Of a stretch of DNA of 64,000 bases, positions 56,475-64,000 are shown piece by piece (the first letter of the stretch is position 1; each line of letters begins with the position of its first letter). The position numbers were made by a program, and so were the translations under genes. The DNA comes from Montifringilla adamsi (Eukaryota > Chordata > Aves > Passeriformes > Passeridae): the NCBI GenBank assembly GCA_017590115.1, contig JAGGNK010003335.1, positions 13,970,779 to 14,034,778 of the forward strand, written 5' to 3'. A model generated the notes under the pieces. It made no database searches, was not told the DNA's origin, and saw only the letters and a list, made by a program, of their open reading frames with translations.

Positions 56475-59400
56475 CTGAGCAGAAAACACGGGACAGGCGT
56501 TAGGAAGGAGCTCACGGGGTAAGGGGGGAACTGGAGCAGAGCCTGGGGGTCCAGGCAGGACCCAGGGACACCAATTTCACTGGAATGGTGCTGAATGCTA
56601 GCACCATTCCCCCATTCAAAAGCAGAAGATGTGACCTCCTCCCTCAGCTCTCCATCCAAGCCACAGCACCACGGGAGGGCTCCTTTCTTACCTTCAGCTT
56701 GTGCAGGGCCAGGTTGCCCAGGTGCCAGTAGACCTTGCAGTAGTACAGGGCCTCTGCCGAGCTCTGCAGCACGGGGGGACGCATGGCCAGGGTCTTCAGG
56801 TAGCAATCCTCGGCCATCTCGTGCATGTGCAGCAAGTCATAGGCTGTGGCCAGGCGGTGGAAGGCAACCAGCTCCTGCAGCTGATCCCCTGGGAAAGAGA
56901 GAGGTGGGATCAGCCAGCTCCTGCAGTTGATCCCCTGGGAAAGAGAGAGGTGGGATCAGCCAGCTCCTGCAGCTGATCCCCTGGGAAAGAGAGGGGTGGG
57001 ATCAACCAGCTCCTGCCATGGATCTCCTGGAAAAGAGAAGGGTTGGATCAACCAGCTCCTGCCATGGATCTCCTGGAAAAGAGAAGGGTTGGATCAACCA
57101 GCTCCTGCCATGGATCTCCTGGAAAAGTTGCTGATCCAGCTCAATCCATCCCCAGCCCTGCTGAGCCACTCTGGAGGCATCATCTCAGCAGCCTGGGGGC
57201 ATGAATACCTCTGAGAGAAAACAGAGCCATGGGCAGGGTGGTTGATGGTACAGCTGGACAGATTGGCCCAGAAGTATCATTCAGCCAGGGGATTTTTTTG
57301 GGTGCTGGAAGGGACTGGTACAAGACTGGTCCCATCCCAGACATTTAAGCTGGCATTTTGCCCATCCAAACTATTTCTGGGAAGGGGTGAGGCTTTTAGC
57401 AGAACCAGGGCAGAGAGGAACTGCTGAGACCTGTGCTTTCACCAGACTTCCTGTGCTCTGGGGTAACAAAACCCCTCTGCTGTCACACAGCTGGAAAAAG
57501 GGGAAATGGCCTTAAAAAGCTGTCATGACTTTGGGTAAGAGTAGGTCCAGCAGTGTCAGGAAAGCAGGAGATCCCCTTTTCACATGGCTCTTGTTCTCAT
57601 CCACAAGATTCAGTGTCTCCCCCAAAAAATCACCCACTGCCCAATAACTCCCAGTAACTCCCAGTAACTTCTGGGTGTAAATCACTCACCGACCCTGAGG
57701 CTGAGCCTGGCTGCCAGCGTGGCAAACTCCAGAGCCTTCTCGTAGCCCTGCAGGCTGATCTGCAGCTCTGCCAGTTTGTTGAACAGCCGCAGCTCTGTCT
57801 GGGTGGCCTTGAGTTTCCTGGCCAAGGGCACAGCTCCTCCCTGAGGAGAGAGAATGGCGAGTTCAGGGTGTTCCTGGAGGATCAGCACTGCCTGGGAGGG
57901 GTGACAGAGCAGCAGGACAGGGACCAAGGCAGGGCATGGGCACTGCAGGTTTGGGTTTTAGTCCCTTCTTTCCCTTGAGAATGAGTTTTAAATCCCAGTG
58001 GCTCCCAAAGCCTGAGCCTCACATCCCTGCCCTTCCTTGGGTGCCTGGAATTCTGACTGGGTGTACCCAGGAGTGACCAGCTCACACTTAACACCACCAG
58101 GATTTGTAATGGAAGGAGCCCATTCCCAACCCCAAATGATCTCTGGGGTTTTTTGCAAACCTGTACTCCAAGCCTCCCACTCTGGCACCATCACCCCATC
58201 CCTCTCCACCCTCCATCCTTGGGGCAAAGCCCCCCCAGGCACCACCCTGTGGGGACACAGGGACAGAAGTGCTCAGAGGGCTCCATACCCTGTAAAACTC
58301 CACTGCCCTGGCCCTGCTCCGGCTGCCATTGAAGAAGGTGTCACCTGCTTTCTCATAAAGATCCATGGCCAAGGAGAAGTTGTCCCCTTTCAGAGCAGTC
58401 TGGATGGCTGCCTGGAAGGAAAAAGGGACTGGAGTGACATTTGGAAAGGCAGAGACACTGGTGTGATTAAATAAACCCCAGATTTTAGGAGCTGCTCTTC
58501 TGCTTTGCAGCTCAGCTGATAAAATAATGCTGGAGATGGAAATGTGCCAGAAGCCTTCAACTCCAAGGACTTCCCTGGCACTTATCCCTCATTTATGGAT
58601 ATTTCAATGGGAACTCCTCACTTGGCACCTCCAGCTTCTTTTGGCACTCCCACATCACTTTCTGACTCAATGAATTAACTTATTTTCACCCCAAAATCCT
58701 CTAAACTCAGTGGATGGAAAGAAAGAGAGGAAATTCAGTGCCTGAGGGCAAGGCAAGAGCTCCTCCTTCCAGCAGCAGCTTTACAGCGCTCAGAACTTTC
58801 CCTTCCAGGTTTCCCAGCCCCAAAAGGCTGTGATGGGAATGCACAGCTCCAGCCACCTCCCCCATACCTGGAAGTACATTTCCACCAGCTCATCCTCCTG
58901 CAGAAGGTAATAGAGTTTTCCTGCCTGCAGCCAGGCCTCTGCTGCCTTCACCACCTCCTCGAGGTCAATGAAGATCCTCAGGCTCTGCTTGGTGCAGTCC
59001 AGGGATTGTCTCAAAGCCCTGCAGTGGCAACAGGCAAAAAGCCACCTCAGAAGAGTCACAGAGCTGTCCCCAGGCCACCTCCCCATGGCACTGACCCCCT
59101 GCCCTCTCCTCCTGTAGGTACCAAAGGCTGGGGACAAAAGGGCATGGTCAGCTCTGAGCAAGGTGTCCTGGTAGGATCATGGGCGTCTCCATGCGTTAAT
59201 GCCCAGGTTTAATGCGCATTTGGCCACCTTAGGACAATTCAGGACACCAGTGGTTCCACTCAGGCTGCTCCTCACCCCTGTGGGATTAAGAGGGCTTCAT
59301 CCAAGTCACCTCCAAACCCAGTTTGCCTCCCTAAACCAATCCCAAAGTCACTCCCAGCTCCACATGGGAGCACAGGCAGGGAATGCTTGTACCTACATGT

Positions 59401-62400
59401 CCCAGACAGCACCTGGCACCCAAACCCACACCTCTGCCTGGAGTTCGTCCTTTGTGAGATCTCTGGCTACATGTCCCAGCCCCTTTTCCAGCCCCTGGTC
59501 ACTGGAGGACACAGGGCCAGGCAGTGGGATGAGCCAGAGGGCTGGACATGGACTCAGCTGTGGGGAAGGGAGAGCCAGCAGTGTCCAGGGCACTTTGCTT
59601 GCTTGGTGTCTCTCCTGCTGGCAAGCAGGCCCCAGCTGTCCTGGGAGCCCAGGGAATGGGGTGCTTTGTGATCCTAAATAGCACCGTTCACATGACAGGC
59701 ATCTGCTCCCTAAATACCTTCCCCCTGCACTCACAGTGACCTGCTGGGGAGGTGAACATCCCAGCTGGGGACAGCCCTGCCCATCTGTCCTTCTGGGACT
59801 GGCAACTGGCTCTCCACTCTTTGATCTGATTGCCTTCAAGGTCTCTGGCCTGTCCAGCCTCCTCCTCCTCCTCCTCCTCATAAGAACTGTAATGACTCTC
59901 CTCTCCTCTCCTCTCCTCTCCTCTCCTCCTCTCCCACACAGTGTTAGGCAGGGATTAAAGGTGAGCTGATACTGGGCTTTAAGCACCTCGTGTGGGTCTT
60001 TAGTCCCTCCCTGGGGACAATATCACAGCAGATATAGGAAGGGCAGCCTTGGCAGCTGGAGGCTGAAAATAGACTTACTCAAAGAGCAGATAAGGAGCCT
60101 GTTCTTGCTGGGGAGTGGTGATTAATCATTGGGATAAGCTTCCAAAGGAAGCAATGAATTCCCTGTCACTCTGCTGAAGCCTGGATGTGTCCTGGAAAAC
60201 TGTGTCTGGCCAGACTCCAGCTCTGTCTGGGACAACACTTGCCCAGCTCTGGTTGACATTGAGCTGCTCCCTCTCAGAGCACAGTGACAGCTCATAAATC
60301 TCAAAACCTGAACAGTGGGGCAGATGGAGCCACCACCACACCCCTTCCCACCCTGCTCGAGGGACACCCCAAGAAAGCCACTGCACTCTGGCAGCATCCA
60401 GCAGCCCAGCCACTCACTCAGGTGTGCCCAAAGCCTGGTAGAGCCGGCTGAGGGCCTGCCTGGCATTGGCTTCCAGCTCCCTGTCCTGCAGCTGCCGTGC
60501 CAGGGACGCCCAATGCTCGTGGTAGGTGATGCAGGCCCGCAGGTCGGGGCACACTCTGCTGTAGAAATGGCACAGACGCTCTGTGACGTGCAGCTGACCT
60601 GTGTGGCACGGGGAAAGGGAGAAGAACAGCTCAGGGGACAGCGCTGGGGACTTGGCGGGGTCGAACACTGCCCGGCTCCCCTCTATACTCACTCCTCAGG
60701 TTCTGCCACTTCAGGGCAAACCCCAGCGCCAGTTCATAGCAGAGCTTGGCATCTTCCATCCTCTGCCTGTCCACCATGGCCTGTGCCAGCCACAGCAGCA
60801 CCTGTGCCAGCTCCGTGTCCAGCTCTTGGTGGCCCTGGAGCTCAGCGTAGAGCCGCACTGACCACAGCAGGTAGAGCTCGGCCAGCTGGGCGGCCCCGCA
60901 TGACAGGCTCAGCTGGCCCAGGTTAGCCAGAGACACGGCCTGATTCCTCCTGTTCCCTGTCTCCTTGGCCTTGTGCAGGGCCCTCAGGAAGTTCTCTGCG
61001 GCCTCCTGGATGCGTCCCTGGGCGCCGAGGGCCATGGCCAGCAGGTTGTGCACAGCCCCGCACGGCGTCTCGCAGGCCGCGCCGCGCAGCGAGCGCCGCA
61101 GCTGCCGCAGGATGGGCCCGGCCGGGCCCGGCCGCTGCTGCAGGAGGTACAGCCACCCCAAGGACAGTGAGGACTCAAAAGCCTCCTCCTCCCCCAGCAA
61201 TCTGCCCAGGGCTGCGGCCCTGGCTGCGTAAGGAACAGCCCCGTCCAGCAGCCCATGCTGGAGGTAGGTCCTGGACAGGATGGCGCAGAGCGTCCTCTGC
61301 ATGGGCACGGCCCTGCTCTCACAGCAGAACTGCAGCGCTTGCCTGAGGTACAGACAAGCCAGGGCTGGGATGCTGCTCCTGCCCAGCTGCTGCTTCCCCA
61401 GGAGTTTGGAAGCATTTTGGAGGATGAAGCCAGCTCGCCAGATGGGGGTCGGTGTCCCTTTGGCGCTGCTGGGAACGAAGGACCTGACGGAGGCCAGCGC
61501 GATGTTCGGCAGGCACTTCTTGTCATAGAGGTAGCCCAAGGTGGCAGCGGCATCCAGGGGCCCGGCACGGGTGCCTGGGCTGAGCCAGGTGGTGCTGAGA
61601 CACTGGAGATGCTCCAAAAAGGGCAGCACCTCCTCGGTCCTGCCCAGCTGCAGGAAGAGCTTGACGATGAGGAAGCAGATCCGGGCCTCCAGCGGAGCGT
61701 TGCCCACGGCAATGGATTCCCTCAGGATGTAGGTGAGGAGCTCCAACTCGTTCTCCGAGCTGAAGGAGCGGCCAGGCAGGCACACCAGCAGGGTCACCGT
61801 CTTTCCCAGCAGGGAGGAGAACTTGTGCTTCATGTTCTGCTTCAGGTAGATGGAGGCGAGGCTCCCGTGCAGCGCTGCCAGCAGGGGCAGGTCCCCAAAG
61901 CCCCTGTCTAGGACACTCATGGCTTCCTCAAAGTACACCCGAGCCTGGGAGAACTTGACCTTTTTAATGCAGAGCTTACCCAAGAGGAAACAGAGCCTGA
62001 CGTGAGCCCAAACTGAACGAGTCCTCTTGGCCCAGTTCCGGGAAGTCTCGAGGTACAGGACCAGTTCATCCTCATCAGAGAAACCATAAAAAGTGGAGTG
62101 GAGAAAGGAAAAGCTGAGATCATAAAAGCTTTGAAAGCTGGGCACGAAACTGTCTTGGTTGAGGAAGGTCAATATGGGGTCAAAGACATCAGCATCCTCC
62201 ATGTGGCCAGCGTTGAGGTCGATGAAGAATTTGGGATAATCCAAGTCGTCCATCTTCTCCAGGAGAACATCTTCCAGTGTGGCAGGGGCTGTTTCACTGC
62301 CTGGGCTGGACAGCTCTGAGGTACTGCTGGTAGCCCAGTCATTGATTTCCTCCCAAGACTGGAGCACCTGGACTTCTTTACAGGCATGGAGAGCAGCCTC

Positions 62401-63837
62401 TGGAAGGGACAGTGAAACCACAGTGGGATCAGCAAGAAATTCTTCTCTGTGGCTGCCCCACCCCTGGAAGTGTCCAAGGCCAGGCTGGGCAGGGCTTGGA
62501 GAAACCTGGGATAGTGGAAGGTGTCCCTGACCGTGGCAGAGGGTGGGGCTGGATGACCTTTAAAATTCCTCCCTACCCAAACCATTCTCTGATGTTTCCT
62601 CCTGTCCAAATTCACCCTCAGAAGCCATCACCAAAGCCTCCCCCTCTGTCCCCTCCTCGTACTCACCTGGTGGCACTTGTGGGAACATGGCTGTGGGTTC
62701 AAACCCAGCTGTACAGAGAGACAAACAGAAAACAAAACCCAAAATCCTTGGTCAGTGCCAATGTGCAGAAATCAGCTGAAGTCCCAGAGCCACCCAGCCA
62801 GAACAGAGAGAGTGAGAGTCCCCAGAAACCCCAACCCATGTGCTGCAGGCCAGGCTCAGTGGAGAGCAGCATCTGCCAGGGTGAATCCCAGCTCAGGAGC
62901 TGCCCTGGCAGCAGAGAAGGTCCCCACAGACTCCAGCATGGCAGGGTCACCTCCTGAGGACACCTCAGCCTCCGTCACCAGGCTGAGCACGGGTTTGTGC
63001 TGCCTCCACCCCAGAAGTTCCTCCACTGCACCCCCATGATCTTGGGGCTCTCCAGCCCTGCCCAGCTCTCCCTGGGAATGCAGGGACTGGGATATGAGGG
63101 GAGGGGACACTCACCCAGCCTGTAGACAGAGGTGATGTCAGTGTGTGCCAGGTCCCCCAGGAGGGTGGCAAAGTGCTGCTCGTCACCATTGCAGGGGATG
63201 TGCAGCACTGGGGACTTCTCCTCTTCGCTCAGAAACACAAAGCCCTTTCCCCTGGGGTGGGGCAGGAGAGAAGAGTCAGCATGTCCCCAGCCCCTGACAC
63301 TGCAGCTGGCCTGTGGGGTGGGATGGGATGGGATGGGATGGGATGGGATGGGATGGGATGGGAAGGGAAGGGAAGTTTTCCCATGCTTCCTCTTCCTCCC
63401 ACCACAGAAGTTGTGTTGCAGATGAGCCCAGGATTCTGGACACCTTCCCCATCCAGATTCTCCATGAAGGAACAGAAAGGTGCCAGAGGAAGAGAAGCCA
63501 AAGATTCTGCTCACACCTCAAACCCCACCTCTGTGAAGGTCCTGCCAGGGGAATCACCTGCCCTAGGCCCTCACACAGCCTTGAGGTGGGATTTGGAGCC
63601 TCCCCTCCCTTTTCTCCAGAATTTAATTTAAATAAACTCACAGAGGTTCGCAAGCCTCGGGATGCACGTGTTGGGTGGGAACAAAGCCAATGCTCCTGGT
63701 GCTGGGGGATTTGCCCACAAACCAGGGCAGCCCAGGGATGAAGAAGCCAATGATTTCTATGGGATCTCCTTTGGAGAAGCTCAGCTCATCCCACGCTGCT
63801 CCTCTGTGGTCCTTGGTGGCAATGCACCTGCCTCTGA
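56283..63837 (-). CDS. SH3TC2: SH3TC2, C-terminal 1,025 residues on ten exons (gene continues past the right edge)
   Basis: SH3 and tetratricopeptide-repeat protein 2 acts on recycling endosomes of Schwann cells as a Rab11 effector in myelination; loss causes Charcot-Marie-Tooth type 4C in humans. Coding segments, in transcript order: 63837-63642, 63251-63115, 62708-62667, 62399-60693, 60598-60418, 59018-58868, 58411-58289, 57840-57690, 56888-56692, 56474-56283. All nine introns are GT-AG, every phase joins, and there is no internal stop. Numbered from the first visible codon, an SH3 domain spans about 5-60, TPR-rich helices run from about 190 to 1000, and the tail ends [10 protein letters not shown] (human RWLSGGGLAL). 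Long blocks such as [20 protein letters not shown] match the human protein as I know it. Counting back from the last exon gives exons 8-17; exons 1-7 lie outside. The introns are short (94-1399 bp). Confidence 0.97.
56692..56888 (-). CDS. SH3TC2: SH3TC2 exon 16
   Basis: Encodes [20 protein letters not shown] and [20 protein letters not shown], ending CTGAAG|GTAAGA. Its first 21 bases and its splice acceptor form the first unit of the 46-bp repeat that extends into intron 15. I chose the acceptor at 56889-56890 because it alone joins exon 15 in frame and matches the human protein ([15 protein letters not shown]). Confidence 0.94.
56868..57127 (-). repeat. 46-bp minisatellite carrying copies of the exon 16 splice acceptor
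   Basis: Units start at 56868, 56914, 56960, 57006, 57052 and 57098 (the last is partial). The first unit includes the first 21 bases of exon 16 and the true acceptor. Copies 2 and 3 repeat the CTCTTTCCCAG|GGGATCA junction and copies 4-6 carry CTTTTCCAG|GAGATCCA. Confidence 0.95.
57690..57840 (-). CDS. SH3TC2: SH3TC2 exon 15
   Basis: Encodes [20 protein letters not shown] and [20 protein letters not shown], one of the best-conserved TPR blocks; donor GTGAGT, one base left over. Confidence 0.96.
58289..58411 (-). CDS. SH3TC2: SH3TC2 exon 14
   Basis: Encodes [20 protein letters not shown] and [20 protein letters not shown] in phase 0 on both ends; donor GTATGG. Confidence 0.95.
58868..59018 (-). 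CDS. SH3TC2: SH3TC2 exon 13
   Basis: Encodes [20 protein letters not shown] and [20 protein letters not shown], a TPR repeat, between CCACTGCAG and CAG|GTATGG. Confidence 0.95.
59896..59935 (-). repeat. CTCTC pentanucleotide repeat in SH3TC2 intron 12
   Basis: About eight CTCTC units on the + strand, preceded by a TCC run at 59859-59878. Intronic. Confidence 0.95.
60418..60598 (-). CDS. SH3TC2: SH3TC2 exon 12
   Basis: Encodes [20 protein letters not shown] and [20 protein letters not shown], ending ACACCTGA|GTGAGT. It is preceded by a 94-bp intron, the shortest in the visible gene. Confidence 0.95.
60693..62399 (-). CDS. SH3TC2: SH3TC2 exon 11 (large TPR exon)
   Basis: A 1,707-bp exon corresponding to the large exon 11 of the human gene, which carries many of the known neuropathy mutations. 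It begins after CCCTTCCAG and ends AACCTGAGGA|GTGAGT. It encodes the conserved [20 protein letters not shown] and [20 protein letters not shown] blocks and a long run of TPR-type helix pairs (e.g. [20 protein letters not shown]). The middle (about 61020-61140) is GC-richer and more diverged from human. Confidence 0.97.
62436..62590 (+). mobile_element. CR1 LINE fragment inside SH3TC2 intron 10
   Basis: A CR1 tail (CCCCACCCCTGGAAGTGTCC, GGGATAGTGGAAGGTGTCCC, CCCTACCCAAACCATTCTC) lies antisense to the gene. It takes up about 155 of the 267 intron bases and leaves about 36 bases before the exon 11 acceptor. Confidence 0.9.
62667..62708 (-). CDS. SH3TC2: SH3TC2 exon 10 (42 bp)
   Basis: A short exon after CTCTCTGTACAG encodes [13 protein letters not shown] and ends CCACCAG|GTGAGT. 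It has been kept because it fits phase 1 on both sides. A 42-bp exon can be skipped without a frame change. Confidence 0.85.
63115..63251 (-). CDS. SH3TC2: SH3TC2 exon 9
   Basis: Encodes [20 protein letters not shown] and [20 protein letters not shown], ending at GCTGG|GTGAGT. It links the SH3 domain to the TPR part. The CT of exon 8 plus its first G gives a Leu codon, and one base is left over. Confidence 0.93.
63318..63375 (-). repeat. GGGAT pentanucleotide repeat in SH3TC2 intron 8
   Basis: About nine GGGAT units followed by three GGGAA units. Intronic and purine-rich on the + strand. Confidence 0.95.
63642..63837 (-). CDS. SH3TC2: SH3TC2 exon 8 (SH3 domain)
   Basis: Starts after TTTCCCAG and ends before GTGAGT. 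It encodes [20 protein letters not shown] to CEPL. The SH3 signature is visible: [16 protein letters not shown] (RT loop to strand b), PWFVG (the Trp) and GFVPTQHV (3-10 and last strand). In the human protein this is the second of two SH3 domains. Phase: two bases complete the first codon and two are left over. Confidence 0.93.
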
Positions 63838-64000
63838 CTGGGAAACCAAGGCAAAAAAGGGAATTTCAGTGGGATCCCTGCTAAAACCTCCTCCCTGGAA
63901 AAGACCTGGGCAGGGAGAGGCCATGATTCCAGCTGGAGAGGGCTGCTCCTCTCTCCCCTAAGATTTATTGTGATCTTTGGCCCAGCTCTCTGCCTTTTCT

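Noticed and set aside
59393..59986. 197-codon - frame in SH3TC2 intron 12
   Set aside because: Lies between two well-fitting exons, includes the CTCTC microsatellite, and no splice sites would join it in phase.
63838..64000. A further SH3TC2 exon (exon 7) at the right edge
   Set aside because: No conserved peptide with fitting splice sites could be found in the last 160 bases; exon 7 must lie beyond the window.

Overview
The window is vertebrate nuclear DNA, most likely from a songbird. Three observations point there. A beta-2 adrenergic receptor gene and an SH3TC2 gene sit side by side, as in the amniote HTR4-ADRB2-SH3TC2-ABLIM3 neighbourhood. The interspersed repeats are short CR1 LINE 3' ends of the bird type. 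There are a few LTR-like stretches and many GC-rich minisatellites. One run of 67 N marks an assembly gap.

Layout. Positions 1-11.7 kb are non-coding flank upstream of ADRB2, with a 23-bp and a 30-bp tandem array, a probable solo LTR and a CR1 piece. ADRB2 occupies about 12.03-14.13 kb on the + strand. It has a CpG- and G-rich promoter, a 13-codon upstream ORF, a single intronless 430-residue coding exon, a short 3' UTR and an AATAAA. From 14.1 to 55.7 kb lies about 42 kb of intergenic DNA in which I recognise no protein gene. It holds roughly fifteen different minisatellites, about sixteen CR1 fragments in both orientations, two probable LTRs, several microsatellites and a few stretches that look like conserved regulatory DNA. 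SH3TC2 runs on the - strand from beyond the right edge down to about 55.76 kb. Ten exons (8-17 in the human 17-exon count) are present, all with GT-AG introns and compatible phases. They encode the last 1,025 residues: one SH3 domain and the whole TPR-rich C-terminal part. The first exons lie outside the window.

The two genes are convergent (ADRB2 +, SH3TC2 -), with both 3' ends facing the repeat-rich spacer. They do not share a pathway: ADRB2 is a Gs-coupled catecholamine receptor, while SH3TC2 is a Schwann-cell endosomal recycling protein tied to Rab11. Nothing here is a new multi-gene system. The most interesting structural observation is a 46-bp tandem array in SH3TC2 intron 15. It has copied the intron's own 3' splice site, together with the first bases of exon 16, five extra times. 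Other points are a near-identical duplicated CR1 interior, a probably spurious assembly gap, and an ADRB2 tail that lacks the mammalian PDZ ligand.
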